Source: Favolaschia claudopus
Lineage: Eukaryota > Basidiomycota > Agaricomycetes > Agaricales > Mycenaceae
NCBI GenBank assembly: GCA_037176885.1
Contig: JAWWNJ010000055.1
Span: 558,001-622,000, forward strand
Reading direction: 5' to 3'
Length of the DNA stretch: 64,000 bases
Shown piece by piece: positions 1-12,780 of the stretch. Each line of letters starts with the position of its first letter. The first letter of the stretch is position 1. A program made the position numbers and the translations under genes. The notes under the pieces are model-generated. The model was not told the origin of the DNA. It searched no databases and saw nothing but the letters and a program-made list of their open reading frames with translations.

Positions 1-2645
1 GAAATTTGAACCTATACTGTTTTTCAATTCTTGGTCGAGTTCTACCTCGACTTGATTCAACGCCTGAAAGTCGAGTTAGCTGTTTACTATACAAAGAAGT
101 ATGTTTTACCAATATATTGTCTTCCACAAGCGGATACTTGCTCGAGTCCCGCCACATTGTCTCCTTCATACCTTCCGCCGCCTGCTTGACATTGATGGCG
201 TCCAAAAGATCCTGGATCGGCTTTTCTAAGGGCGGGAAAGACAAGATGATATCTCGGAGTAAGGGAGAGTTCAACCCGACATCGTTGGGCGTTTGGACGG
301 TTGCAAAAGCTTTGCCAATCTTAAGAAATGCGTTGAGAAGCACAACAAGCTCTTGTGGTGTACACTGTAAATATGTAAGTGCACAATTGGCGCAAAACGG
401 TCCGAGCCGACCTGTTTGTATTGAATGCGACAGAGCCCTTTCGCCAAGTCCGGCAGTCTTTTCAAAGTCTGGCGCAAACTAACAAGTCTATCTGACGAGC
501 TTTCTAAGATTTCGTCGATAGCCTCTGTGCGCAGTTCCAACTCGCTGACCAACTATCAACACAAGAGATACATAGAACAACGATTTGTTCACCTTTTGGA
601 AACTAGGGGCTTGCCAACCCAAGATCTAAGCATCCTAACTCGATGGTTAAAGCGTGCAGATGAGGTCCAAGAAAGAGACGGACCTGGCTCCGAAATTGGT
701 CACAGTCTTGTCGAGAATCCAGCTATCGCCGCCATGATTAACTGAGAACGTTAAATCGGAAGGGTAATTACACCAAAGAGCCCCGGGTTGTATGATCGGT
801 TTCATTCTGGAAAATCTCAAGGTTGGCAACGGTATTTCCAGCCAGATTCATTTCAGACTGCTGGGTAAACTGTGTGAAGAAATTTGCTTGAGACAATGTC
901 GCCGCGATGTCGAAGGCCGCGAGATGGCGGATAGTGCAAGCCAAAGCCACAATAACAGTTTTGGGTAATGCCGTGATCACTGCTAACACAGGCAAACGAT
1001 GTTGGTCAGTGCCTTTCTCACCCAGTTGCCTACGGCTGGTCGAAGAGTAAAATTCAGATACGTATTCGAAAGCGTCACTGAATGGTAACAAGTCATCGAA
1101 GTATTCGGTGCGCATTCTGGCCCTCATTGTTGATGATCTGAAAAGAGAAAACTGAGATGTGAAGGATGAGGTTGAGAAGAGGGATTACTGGTTAAAATGT
1201 TTGAGCATCTTATCGGTCGATTTGGATAGGCCGTTTTGCTCGATGAGTAGTTCCGTCGGTTGACAATGCACTAATCTTGTCTGCAACGCTGGTCATGGAC
1301 AGGACCTGGGAACGACTGGAATGCTTACTTCGAGCTCGATTCGCATGGCGCTATCTAAACAAAGTATTGAAAGTGAGAAAAAAAAGGTGTTTCAGATTCG
1401 GATATACCTTCGAATGAATCCCAGACGACGTCTCCGACGCTTGGGCTGACTGAAATCATACCGAACCGGACATCGGTGCCGGTCGCGGTAGGCTTTCCAC
1501 TAGGCTCCTCAATCAGGCATATCAATTGTGGGGCAGCATATTTATCCAAGTCGTCGGTGGAGTCTAACCCGTCCACATATCTATGCAGCGATCAGTCAGT
1601 GCATATCATGCATGAAAACTACCAACGTGGCTGCTGTGAATAAATGCACTAATCTACGCTCAAAAGGCGCATTTCGGTTGTCGCCCGCTTTCTTGAGAGC
1701 CGCCGTTTCGACTTGCTGGACGATGCCGACGCGGTATCCTTGACTCAGTAACCTAGGTCCGAGTTGAAAATGAAAGGTCCCTCCATAAAAAATGTAGCCG
1801 ACTTTTTGAGATGAATCTCTCTGCGATGCGCCGGTATTGATGCTACAAGGAAGTTGCGGTCTTGGAAACAGACCATTCCGAGCTCCTTGGCTGCGACCTG
1901 ACATTTGCAACTCAGACACAGGTGATATACTTGTTTGTTGCTACCTTAGCATCATCGCCAAAAAACTTGGGAGACATGGTTACATGAATTAAATGCATTG
2001 GAATGATGGGCTCACCTTATATTTGTAGCCAACTTCAATCATCAGTACAGCGCCAGGATTTTCCTTCTTCAATTGTCGAACCTTAGGCACTGGGTTGGTT
2101 TGGTGGGGAATAACTTTGTTTAAATATGATACCTGATTCTCGAGAGGGGTGTACGTCTCGCCACTAGGGCCGATTTCTTCAACCGGTTTTTTGGTTGCTT
2201 TCTTCTTGCCCTTCGCTGAAAACATTTCGGACAATTTCTCAAAGGCAGGATCAGAATCATTGCCAGAATTCGAAGCTTCGGTATCACGGTCTCGCTCTAT
2301 CGAGATATGGTCCATTGTGCCATTGCGGACAAACAGGCCTGAGCATATTTTCTTTCTGAGAGCCTCCCTTGAGCGCCCATCGTCAATTGTGTCGCGAAAA
2401 CCATCTTGCTGAGAAGCAGACGGTTGGAACCGCCATTTGTCGGTCCTCTCTCGAGATGAGCCTGCCCCTGACGTGCCAGAATTCGTGGCCGAGGGTTTTT
2501 GTTTTTTGTGAGGAGGTTCGGTTTCGGAATCCCCAGTAAGGTCAATGGGAGTCGCACGCCTTTTACTACCAGGCTGACTGAAATATGTTGAGATTTTGGA
2601 TTGTCGAATAGGACTGGACGAGGAAGAATGGCCAGTGGCAGACAT
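1..2645 (-). CDS. MSH3: DNA mismatch repair protein Msh3 (MutS homologue), 3' end outside window
   Basis: MutS-family ATPase that pairs with Msh2 (MutS-beta) to bind insertion/deletion loops in nuclear DNA. The start codon is at 2645-2643. The N-terminus carries a PCNA-binding PIP box (QSKISTYF, residues about 15-22) in a disordered Ser-rich, basic stretch. The mismatch-binding domain then begins (YTPLENQV near 2160-2140, MIEVGYKYK near 2040) and continues with [18 protein letters not shown] at about 1740-1690. Connector and lever domains follow (HLAAFDIA near 920; [19 protein letters not shown] near 540). Several introns interrupt it. The Walker-motif ATPase domain would lie beyond position 1, so the gene is partial here. 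MSH3 rather than MSH6 is favoured by the short N-terminus and the ETAALKKAG motif. It is head-to-head with ATP12, 75 bp between start codons. Confidence 0.93.
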
Positions 2646-2720
2646 GCGTGTAAGTGAGACGATGACACGTCGGTCACGGCACATGTGAAGTGACCGAACG
2701 TGACATCGCAGACTCGAAAA

Positions 2721-3847
2721 ATGTTACACCATCTCACACATTCCGTGTCAAGTCGCGCAGCCATTCGTCCATGTTTCTTGATCAAGCCGTCTGCGAGAAT
2801 TTCCCCAAATTTAGGGATGAAACGCTGGCAGTCCATGTCCCATGACGGTCCACCCGTTACCGAAACAAACCGTGAAAAAAAAACAAGATACTGGAGTTGT
2901 CAGTGCCCTTGCTCACTTTCCTTCAGGGACAGAGGCGACCATGAAACGATTCTGGAAATCTGCCACAGTCGACAAGAGAAATGGCTCTTGGACCGTTCTC
3001 CTCGATAACCGTCCTCTCAAAACACCCGCCGGAAACATATTAGTCTTACCTCCGCAAAAGTCCCTTGTAGCAACTCTCGTTGCAGCTGAGTGGGAAAACC
3101 AGGAGACACTCTTAAAACATCATGCCCTTCCCATGGTATGAGATTGAGATTATTTGTCCAGTCATTGCCAACACTGACCGCTCTTAGACAGCCCTAGCTT
3201 CAAGGGCAATTGACGCAATGGTAGACGAAACTAACCGTTCTCAAGTCAGCCAAGCGCTTCTTGAATATCTGGATACCGACACAATTTGGTCATTATTACC
3301 TGTAGCTCCTCAGGTCGCTTTCACTTACCTTCTGTAGCTTCCACGAAGACTACCCACCACAACTTGTTGACCTTCAAGCTCAACACTGGGATCCCTTACT
3401 GTCATGGGCTCGATCCACGTTTGACGTTGAACTACATATGTTTAACTCTTTACTCTCCAATTCTCAGCCAGACAAAACAAAAAGCAGGATGAACGAAATC
3501 CTATCCACCTTCGATCAATGGGAAATGGCTGGTACGGCTACTGTCATGGTCAGCAACCTGTACTTACTAGCAATGGGGATTAGCAATGGAACGTGCAACA
3601 TACAGCACAAAGTCGTTTATCATCGCCCTTGCGCTTGTCAAAAAACATCTTTCCGTCGAGCAAGCGGCTTTGGCGGCACAGGTCGAAGTCGCAAGTCAAA
3701 TACAGCGGTGGGGTGAGGTTGAAGACAGTGGGTAAACCAACTACGGCTTTTTTACTGGCTCATCGCTCTTTCTCAGCACACGATGTGGACTTCCATGACG
3801 TTCGAAGACAGCTAGGCAGCGCTGCATGCCTCATGTGCTCTGTATGA
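2721..3847 (+). CDS. ATP12: Mitochondrial F1-ATPase assembly chaperone Atp12
   Basis: Matrix chaperone that binds the F1 alpha subunit during ATP synthase assembly (ATP12/ATPAF2 family). Exons 2721-2871, 2927-3135, 3188-3288, 3338-3531, 3584-3727 and 3777-3847 give 289 residues in a single frame. Family landmarks are MKRFWKSATV, LDNRPLKTPAGN, AAEWENQETLLKHHALPM, the block after intron 2 (TALASRAIDAMVDETNRSQV), and HDVDFHDVRRQLGSAACL at the C-terminus. The N-terminal 40 residues are rich in Arg, Ser and His and poor in acids, as expected of a mitochondrial presequence. An apparent frameshift after the A-run near 2875 is a 55-nt intron (GTGAAA...TTCAG) whose removal restores TETNRTEATMKRFWK. 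Confidence 0.94.
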
Positions 3848-4000
3848 AGCGCCGGGATGCACAGTGATATTTGCTTTAGATGAATGATCATATCTGATTC
3901 GATTACATGGCCGGAGGCTATTTTAGCCAAAGCTTGCATATCAACTACGTTTGATACAAGTTGGTCAACCTTCCTTTCTCCCTCAAAATTGAAACGCACA

Positions 4001-4803
4001 ATGCTTCGGGCTCCTTCGCCTCCGCAAACCGCTTATACCTTTTCGTACTGCGAAGAGAATGTCTACCTCCTCTGCGCCGCGTTCCTTTTGCAAGGATATG
4101 ACGTCTTAGCGGTCTTCATTTCTAATGAGGAGAAAACTGTAACAGCTTAGTTTTTTTCCGGCCGGATCGCGCTGCATCCTTCAATTTTAGGTCGCTCTGT
4201 GGAACCAGAAACTCGACACAGTCGTGATATGGGATTACCATGTCGTGCTCTTGTTGCGCTCACAGGAACAACATTGCTGGATTTACGACTTTGACACTCG
4301 CTTATCGCTTCCGTGTCTTGCCGAAGGTATAGAGTGCTCGAATCCCTACAGACAACCCATCACAAAGAGCACAGAGTACCTGATGCATACCTTCCGAGAC
4401 GATGTACCAGCAAAATACCAAAGGTTTCAGATCGGAGCTTTCGCATTCCGCGAATACTGAAAGATACGATGTCCAGTTTATTTAGAGTTGTTCCAGGAAC
4501 CACCTTCCTCGAACATTTCGCGTCCGATCGCTCTCATATGGTGATTTTTGTTTTTTTTCGTGCCATGGGATCTGAGCAATATTGCATTGCTTCTTTCTGC
4601 AGTTGATCGACGAAACCGAATGTAACACAAAACAGGCTGCTGCCGGTGTATACCGTTCACCACCACCTCTTCATCCTCCTATCAGAGGGGAAAAGGCCAC
4701 GGTAGCGAGTAACCTGATGCGAAGCTTTGTGTCGATGTCCCCTTCCGAAGAAACCTTTGGGGAGGTGCACGATTTGCGGGCGATGAGGCGTATGAGCAGC
4801 TAG
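4001..4803 (+). CDS. NTAQ1: Protein N-terminal glutamine amidohydrolase (Nta1/Ntaq1 type)
   Basis: Deamidates N-terminal Gln to Glu, the first step of the Arg/N-degron pathway. Exons 4001-4138, 4191-4326, 4375-4423, 4477-4540 and 4603-4803 encode 195 residues, close to the usual size of about 200. Catalytic-region motifs are visible: YCEENVYLL (nucleophile Cys), VVIWDYHVVLLLR (catalytic His), WIYDFDTRLSLPC (Asp) and EHFASDRSHM. The 48-nt intron at 4327-4374 could be read through in frame, but removing it gives exactly the family spacing between the PC and TF residues. Gln-specific amidases of this type occur in animals, plants and some fungi. The family match is strong; the symbol is taken from the animal enzyme. 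Confidence 0.92.
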
Positions 4804-4998
4804 AATAAAATCAGGGTTGGAATACCGATGCAGACGTTGAATGCAGTCGAAGCGTGCTCCACGTAATGTACATGCCAGTAAACCTTCAAGCTTCAAGCTT
4901 CAAGAGTGCTTCAAGTTGTGGCTGAGAGGCGTCACGGTGACGAGTGTGACACCGATCCGAAAATCTGTGCCAGAACACCGACGCGACCTTTTCATCCA

Positions 4999-6319
4999 AT
5001 GTCGATACCGTCCTCATCATCCTCTGTCAACGGCGCGAATGGTCACAACGGAGTAACTCAATCAGATAGCTTCAGCCCGCAACCTGGCTTCTACGACCCT
5101 ACTAACTTTGGTTCTCAATCTGCGCATACGAACGGCTTCATATTGTACGCGAAATCCCAGCTTCAGCTAGCCTGTATACTTCTCTACTCTTGGCTCAACT
5201 CTTCTGTCAGCGAACGTCATGACGCAGACATTGTAAACCACCTGTATCAATCTGGTTTTCAGACTGGCGTGGGTGTCCTTTGACATGAAAGCTCGTTACT
5301 GACGCAAGCCCCAGAACTACGCAGATGTAGTTCTTGTAAGCTCGCTTCTCTTTAATCTGATTGGGCTCCTTCACCCTCAATAATTCTTTTTTTTAGCATG
5401 TCCACCAAGGTCATCTTGTCACCTATCGACTACACGCTATTATATTATCCCGATCTCCCTTTCTGGCACATTTGATGTCGACCTCTCCTCCGGGCAATGG
5501 GACTGTCTTTCATCTGAACCTGGAGCGAGACCCTGAAGTGACCCATGAAGTGATCCCTTTCAATTTATTTTTTGTGCTGTGGTTCTCAAGAAGTTTAGGG
5601 CTTCGCTGCCGCTCTCGGCTATTTATATTCTTCAGGTGAGGGTGTCTTTCAACCTTCACTTTCGCTATTTTTTGACGTTTCGATAAAGCATCGCTTGCAT
5701 TAATAGACGAAAAAAACTGCCGCGCAGTACTGGCCTCCGCCCATCTACTCGGCGGTATGGACGAACTTTGCTCGTATTCGTACGATGCATGCCGACGCTC
5801 GATCTCCATCGACAGCATCGGCGAATGGCTGCAATTCCTGGACAACATTCCCTCTCCTTCTGACGGCTCGACCACACCGGACCTGGCACAAACATCCATA
5901 TTCGGACCATATGGGCAACGGTTAAGGGACGATGTATTCAACTTTCTCGTTGTACAGCTGCCTCGAACCTTGGACATTCACTCGGACTCTCCACTGCAAT
6001 CAGGTGTACATGGACGCGATATGCTTCTGCAAATATTCTCTCGCGTTCCGTTTGACCTTTTCAAAACCGCCGTCGAATCTCAGGCTTTCGAGATTGGTTC
6101 GTGTTTGCTTAATCCTACGTTGCTCTTTTTGAATTCGACGACTATGTACCAGGCTCTGACCAAACGCGATTCAAATTTGCCAAGGATGCGATTGAGTTAC
6201 GCAGACGGGGGATTGCCCGTGGAGCAGAAGAAACGGTGGTGCTGAGCAATTTTGGTGGGAGTGCGATCCACATCACCAGGAAAGTACGAAAGCGTCCGCT
6301 GTGGAAAGTGAATTCGTAG
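4999..6319 (+). CDS. BTB/POZ-domain protein, function unknown
   Basis: Six exons (4999-5268, 5315-5335, 5397-5549, 5599-5635, 5689-6096, 6153-6319) give 351 residues. Residues about 75-150 form a BTB/POZ fold: SSVSERHDADIVNHLYQ, then NYADVVL (the whole of a 21-nt exon), HVHQGHLVTYRLHAIILSRS and a short helix-rich tail. BTB domains mediate homodimerisation and often recruit targets to Cullin-3 ligases, but I see no second domain (Kelch, MATH, zinc finger) that would define its partner. The first 45 residues are Ser/Asn/Gly-rich and probably disordered. The C-terminus is basic (HITRKVRKRPLWK). Conserved in Agaricomycetes to my recollection; no cellular role can be assigned. Confidence 0.82.
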
Positions 6320-6546
6320 CTTGTAGGATGTAAAATAATAATTGTTGATGCCGAGCGTTGCCGATGGTTGCCGCTCTCCGAAGTGTCAAAATTGACGTTG
6401 AACAGGAAACGTCAAAAAGCTGGGTCTATTTCTTACCCATGTCTTGCCATTCGTCCTCGTTGTGTCAGACGCGTTTAGGTCGACCAATGTTACACGGATT
6501 TTTGGGGTTGTAAATTGGCCATGCGCTGGTCTTTCCGCCGCCATCG

Positions 6547-7345
6547 ATGGAATCTTCCCATGCGCACACTAATCACGAGAATCCCCCGCATAGGTCAGCT
6601 TTCATGGCAACATTCAACTTGTTCTTCACTGGCAAGGACGACCCGCTATCCTGCGTCATTATTGGAGAGGATGTCATGCCCCGCTTTTTCTGCTTTGAGA
6701 CCCCAGACCGTCAATCGCAAATCCAAGGCGTAAAGACAACTGTGAGGTTCACTGCTCACCACCGCGATAGTCGCATAATAGGCATAGGTCTCTGCAAATA
6801 ATACCAACAAAGTAGCCACTCTGGTCTTTCAGCCTGGAAACCAGCTTGGGAGCGTAACACTAGGGGGCACTCGCACTCATCCCGAATTCCGCACCGTTGC
6901 TATGGCTGATCTGCTCCTGCCTGGTTCCAATCACAAGTTAAGAAGAATTTCGCCCACTCGCTAGTCTTGCATCAGCCTTACAGCTCTCAGTGCCCGATGT
7001 TTCTTCGCTGCAGATGGAAGGAAATATGAATGGCGAAAATGTGCGAATCTTGCAGGTTACGACGTATGTGTTGTTGGTGTGACTGTCTTCCCTCTCATAA
7101 TGTTTCGCAGTTATATGCTTTAAATCCTCCCGTTGTTCGAGTTGCGGCATTTCGACGATGTTCGGAGGAAACCGCGGCAGGAAGGGCTCGAGGTAGGTTC
7201 ATTTCGTCGCCCTCCTCATCCACGTTTTGAATTAGAACCATATTCGATAGGTCTTCTACAATATACCTTCGCGCAAGATGGGCTACTCTTGTATACTCTT
7301 GTCACTTTGTCTCTCAATCGATGGATCGATATGTATGCAGTGTAA
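6547..7345 (+). CDS. DUF6593-type protein, function unknown
   Basis: Predicted exons 6547-6769, 6813-6936, 6991-7063, 7111-7192 and 7236-7345 give 203 residues. The pattern suits the DUF6593 family common in Agaricomycetes: FTGKDDPLSCVIIGED at the start, VATLVFQPG, AADGRKYEWR, then LYALNPPVVRVAAFR and a hydrophobic C-terminal block ending LSLNRWIDMYAV. Frame is conserved through all splices, but the first and last introns are only 43 nt and the first junction rests on phase alone. The start codon is also uncertain; no ATG with better context lies close upstream. Function of the family is unknown, and there is no signal peptide. Confidence 0.65.
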
Positions 7346-7456
7346 AAACGGGTACAAGTGATACGACATAATATGTGTTTGGTCCGTTATAATGACTTTC
7401 AATTATATTACCAGAGATCCGAATAAAGCTCAAGATAGAAAACCCGTAGAAAACCC

Positions 7457-10400
7457 CTACCGCAGACCATGAAGCATGTGTTCAAGTCTTTCTTCGACGG
7501 TCCAATTATTGTCAGTCGTCTCTGACAAGGATGACGTCGTAGAGTGACCCAACGGACGAGTCGGTAGAGTTGGTAGGATGTTGAATGAGCCCGCTTCCAT
7601 CCCTTGCGACATGTTCTCTATGAGGCGGCCAATTTGAGCGGAGGAACTGTAGAACACCTGCGCAACATAAATTCTGAAATTCACTGGACTCGAATGGCAC
7701 ATACCTTGGTCTCTGGGCGAGATTTGCTGATGAGTGTCTTCCTGCGCGGAAGGAAGGATGAGCCGCCGCCGCCGCCACTTCCTTTTCTCCCATGTTCCTT
7801 GAAAAATACTTGCACACCATCACCCGAGCCTTCCCGAACAGAATATTCGGACGCAAAACTCGCGCGATTTGCATAGCTATCGAGGTCGTCGTCTTCGTCA
7901 CGAAGCCCGTTAACAATCGACCTTTTCCGAACGTGTATGAGCAGCGGCACGAAGATAATTGGAATGAAATTACCATATCGTTTCACCGTTAGCCAATTCA
8001 ATGACTTCCACAGCGGGTGTTGTGTCTAAAACTGGGCCATTCGAAACCGTTTCTGGAGCGGACGAGCCAGTGGCCCTATCTCCCGAATACATATCGTATC
8101 TGTGAACATCTATGAACATACGAATGCAGCGCAGTGAAAGACGCTAACAAAGAATCATAAGCAAACCCAGACGCTGCTCCCGGGCCTACAGTGAGAGTGG
8201 GTGGAACAAGACGATCCGCTTGTGATGGAAATGAGTGTGGTAGGTGCGGAACAGGTGGGGATCCGTTGTCAGTTGAAAACCGTCGGCTGGAGTTTTGTCG
8301 TGCAGGGGGCGGTGTCGGTACACGGTCGTGTACAGAGCGGCTGGATACCGAGGTAGCGCTCACCCTCCGGCGACTTTTGGTGGACTGTTTTCTCATCAGC
8401 ACACTTAGGTCTATCGTGGAAGACCGAGACTCGGAAGGAAAGATGATGGTCCGTCGGACTACAGCACTTTTGTCAAATGCACCGTCTCTTGCGCGCCGTG
8501 TGTGTTCGGGGGCCTGCGGGACACCCTCTGGAAGAGGAGGGATCGTCGACTTGGTTCGCTGGCTGTTGGAACGACTGGTCTCACCACTCGAAACAACCTC
8601 CACAGGAACGGATGAACGCGAGGCAGCGCGTGTATTATTCCGAGTCCAATCCGTCGACTTCGATGAAGTCGATCCTGAACGAACCAGAAGGTCATTCAGA
8701 GCACCTTGATCAAGACCAAGATTGGAGGCGGCATCAAACAGTTGCTTGATAGCATCGCTGGCGTCGGCTGTTTCTGTGGCGGCAGGGTTTTGAATACCTT
8801 GTTGTGGCCGCGAGCCATACAGCGGTGTTATTGTGGGTAACGTTGGCGGCAGCGTATGAGTTTGATGGGAAGGGGCAGGTGTGAAAGCAGAATCAGAAGT
8901 GGATGGAGGGCGATGCGAGGACAGATCAACGACAGCAGGTGAAGTCGATGCTATACTCGGAGGAGAACGACTGACAGAACCTTGTGAAGTCGGCCAGCTC
9001 GTTGATTCAGGTATCAAATGCTCGGAAGCCGGAGGGGACAGGTATTGAGTACGCCCTAGAGAGCGTTGATAGTCGAACTCGCTTTGCGTCTCACTTGCAC
9101 GCTGTTTCCCGCGGAATCGAGCCATGAAGCCTTTCAAGCCAGGCCCAGCAGAGGCCGGCGGACTGGGAATTGGTACTTTGAACCCCTCCGGTTCCGTCGC
9201 ACTAGCTGCGACTGGTCCACCCGGAGCCCTGAGTTTTTCGGGATCATATCTCACAGTCTGAACGGGAGGAGGAGAGCGAAGATCCAGTGGGAATGGTGTT
9301 ATATCTTCTGCTGTGGGGAGGGTGGGTTTGGTTCGAAGAGACCCTCGTAGCCGCTTCAGACGTGACCCTATTTTGGATTGTCCACTGGTCGTTGACGGTG
9401 ATGGTAGAGGGATAGTGTCGACGCTGGTCGAAGCAGAGACAAGCTGTGGAGTGGAAATTTGATTGGGACTGATACGCCTGCGCGTGGGGGGCGCTTTGGG
9501 TGGAAGAGTGAGATTGGAAGAAGACGGCTGTTTCTGCAGCATGACCATTGCAGCGTCAGTCTTGCGTTGTACCTCTCTAGCGAGCTCGGCGTGCTCCTCA
9601 GCAGACTGGGGGAGCTTTGGAGTGGAGGGATTACGGGATGTCTGATACGGCCAGGTGGCTGACGTTGCAGAAGGAGGGGAGTTTGCGAAGAAGGAGGAGT
9701 CTGGAGTGGCGGAAGCCGAAGCGTGACTGTTGTCGGCATTTCCTGGGAAAGTCAAAGTTAGGTTCAGAGGCGGGGATTTATCCTCCTCTGCTCCTTGCCC
9801 AAACAAGACCTGGGCCAAGTCTCTATTCCTCCTAGTAGTGGGGGATATGTCATCGTCCGAGGTAAGATTATTAGTGGTATCAATCGAAGCGGGAATACGA
9901 GTCGAGGAAGATTGCAGGCTGTCGCCGACTGAGTTGAAAAACGCAGAGTACTGATCAGCAATAGGTCCAGATGTCGTGGGCGATTGGGGAGGGCTTCCAA
10001 GCTTGAGAGTTTATTAGAAAACTGGGGCTGTATCAAAATCATTCACTCACGCGACTGCTCAGGGAGTAGTTTGACTGTGAAGTGGATGGCCTTCGTCTGC
10101 GAAGCGAAGGCGCCCGGTGGTGGACATCGGGAGTCGTCGTCTTGGCATTCGCAGCTCCAACGAGCTTGTCTTGGATAGCGACGAAGTCGTCTTGCTTCAA
10201 TCCAGCGTATCTCATAATGACATCCTCAGCCTCCCAATCACCCGGCGAGCTATTGGGGGTTTCGTAATTGAGTTGACTGGTGGATGGAATTTCGTGCCAA
10301 ACGGGTCGTTGGGGATCAGCATCGCTGAATAGCGCGGCAGTGCGATCTTTATGTTCTCCATCCCAAGAGTGATAGCTCGAGCCAGCGGACTCCAGAGAAG

Positions 10401-12414
10401 ACCGCGAGGAGTTGGCTATTGGAGAAAAGACGATCGGCTGGAAAGGACCGAGAGTGAAGGGTGTTGATGGCGTATTTTGCTTAGATGACCTTCTACTGCC
10501 ATTCCGAGAAGATAGCTCGAAGTTCGATAACGATCCGCCGGTAGGCGAGCGTCCAGTGACCTGAGTTGGAGTGGGAGACCTCAAAACTCGACTAGTACCC
10601 ATCACAGGGGAGCCAATATCGACACCGGAGATGGAGGACATGGGTCGGGGCGATTCAAACGAAGACGTGCTGGAGAAGCCGGAACTGAACGAATGCACCG
10701 TAGCATGACCAGGTCCAATCAGAGGAGAATCCGGTAAAGCAGGCGACCGAAGTGAACGCGTAGGGGATTGTTCTCCACTTGAATCACTTATCCAGCTAGC
10801 ATCCCTGTTATGCCCTGGTTGTTTGGAATTCCCATTGGAAGTAGCTGTCCATGTTACATTGGACGGTGTTACAGGGCGAGGGGGGACCGCCAAGGGTTGA
10901 AAAGCATTGCCAGAGAGTGGCGAGGCAGGCCGACGGCGACCAAGAACAGAGGAAGTGTGCGACAATTCAAAGTCTCTAGACGTGGAGGACTCGGCAACTC
11001 TTTGTGATTCTTCAGGTGTGTATCGCCCGTTGGGAGTCCGCTGGAGGAACATGGGGGAAACCACGTTTGGAGAAATGGGTCGCGGAGAATTCCGCGAGGG
11101 TGAAGAGGTAGAATCACGTCTCACCATACCTGACGAAAGGGCGGAAGGCAGAATTGGAGAAGGGGAGATGAGGGTGGGATGCGTAGGAGACGTGGCACGA
11201 GGTGTCGTCGAGTATGACCGCTGATCATCCAATTCCATTGTATCTCTGGGCGTCATTGGTCGCGGCATCCCTGGGACATATCCGGGAACTGTCCTGAAAG
11301 GTATGGGAGAAGCGCGAGGCGATTCGGGGTCAAGACTGGTATGTTTGTCTGAAGAAATTGCAATCGGAGCTTCGTAACCTGTGGATGTCTGGAAGAAATC
11401 AGTTTCGCGCTGAAAATTGTTGAGAGGCAAAATCAGTATGCTTGTTGAGAGAGCTACGCACCACTTCTTTGGATCGTTGGCTGTCAAAACTGCCGCGGGG
11501 AATGGGTGCGGATCGAGGCAAAAGAATTTCGTCCTCAGCTTCTTCCTCTATTGCCTTTATTGCATCTTCCAGAGCCATGGATGCGCGACGAAGGGCAGAA
11601 GGTCCCAGAGTTTTAGACAGACGATATTCTGCGACGGACAATGGTTGACCGCCATAGGGAGCAGGTGGAATTAACGGCGCCGACCGGACGGTCAGCGGTT
11701 CCACACCAGACGAGGAAGACGGGAGTGCACTCGAGTCGGGCGTGGTCGATCTCGCGCTCTCAGCATACGACGTAGTTTGTGTCCGTGAGGAATCGCTCGC
11801 GCGCGACTTTGCTTGGGCCACACTGCGCAGGTATGTGTAGTCACGAAACCGATTTGATCCAAATAGGTTATTGCTGTAGCGCTTACTGAACGTCCCAGTG
11901 CTGGATGAAGAACCCGCAGACACCGCAGATCGAGAGGACACGGACGAAGGGTACTCATCTTCGGCGTCTGGTTTGACTGTTTGCCGCAACCCCAACGTCT
12001 CAATGATCATGTCCTCTTCCTCTTCTGATATCTGATTTGCTGCACCCCTTGCCCTCTGCTCAGCCAACCTTGACCGCAAGGCGTCGACAGCCACCGTGTC
12101 GCTGGGAGAGGCCCCAAGTAAAGTGAAGCGACGGGAAAGACTAAGTTCCCAATTGGTGATGAGATAGGCAACGCAACTCAAGGCTCGAACTTACTCGGTC
12201 AATATGAGGGATGTGCGGAAATCACTGGCGAGAGGGAGTTCGGGGAGTGAATCCGGAGGCGGTTCTGAAGGGAACAACTCGTGGTGGTCGGTTTGGGCCG
12301 GTGCAGACACCGGCTGAAGGGTAGTTGGACGCTTCGCGTCAGACTTTTTGCTAGGGAGCGAAAGTTAAGACGACTTGAGAGAATGGCCCGATAGACGTAC
12401 CGAAAACGATGCAT
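7457..12414 (-). CDS. Large Ser/Pro-rich conserved protein, function unknown (1535 aa)
   Basis: Exons on the minus strand: 12414-12401, 12350-12195, 12140-11462, 11409-10051, 10001-8122, 8075-7974, 7921-7705 and 7657-7457. All eight splice in frame to 1535 residues. The protein has three ordered-looking segments in a disordered Ser/Pro/Thr background: a basic N-terminus (MHRFRKKSDAKR), a block with FRTSLILTDLSRRFTLL and acidic ISEEEEDMIIETLG (residues about 50-120), and a C-terminal region (VEVIELANGETIWSIVNGLR, VQVFFKEHGRKG, VFYSSSAQIGRLIENMSQ, then WTVEERLEHML). Many SP and TP sites suggest phosphorylation by proline-directed kinases. I do not recognise a named family. No membrane segment, signal peptide or enzyme motif is visible. 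Confidence 0.82.
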
Positions 12415-12780
12415 TGAGGCAGGTTATTTAACGTATACTGGATTTAAGCGGGGCTAAAACAACGTGTTATACATGAGGAAAGGTGTGAAAAAGAGCAATT
12501 ACTGGACAGCAAATTGAAACAGGAAGATGCAAGGCAAAGCGAGAGAGGCAAAGCAAGAGAATAAGGAGAGACAGCCTGCAGCCCGACGAGGGCGCTGGTC
12601 GTGGGTTGAGGCAAGATCCAAAGTAATTTGTGGCCTTGTTGCGGCGTTCACACAAACGTCATGAAAACAAGCCGACATATGTATTATTATACAATGACAA
12701 TTCGTACATTATCTACCTTCCTCTACTCACATTGCGTGTCTGGCCACGGTCAAATTATCGCCTCAATTAGTAACTCTCAC
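12415..12780. other. Intergenic: promoter of the Ser/Pro-rich gene and 3' end of the E2 gene
   Basis: About 366 bp between two minus-strand genes. It must hold the leader and promoter of the large Ser/Pro-rich gene (start 12414) and the end of the E2 transcript (stop 12781). No open frame with coding character, TATA box or repeat stands out. The stretch just upstream of 12414 is purine-rich on the plus strand, so pyrimidine-rich on the transcribed-sense strand, as is common in fungal promoters. Confidence 0.5.

Noticed and set aside
2860..2930. Apparent frameshift in ATP12 at an A-run
   Set aside because: The two frames are joined by a 55-nt GT-AG intron (2872-2926) that restores TETNRTEATMKRFWK.
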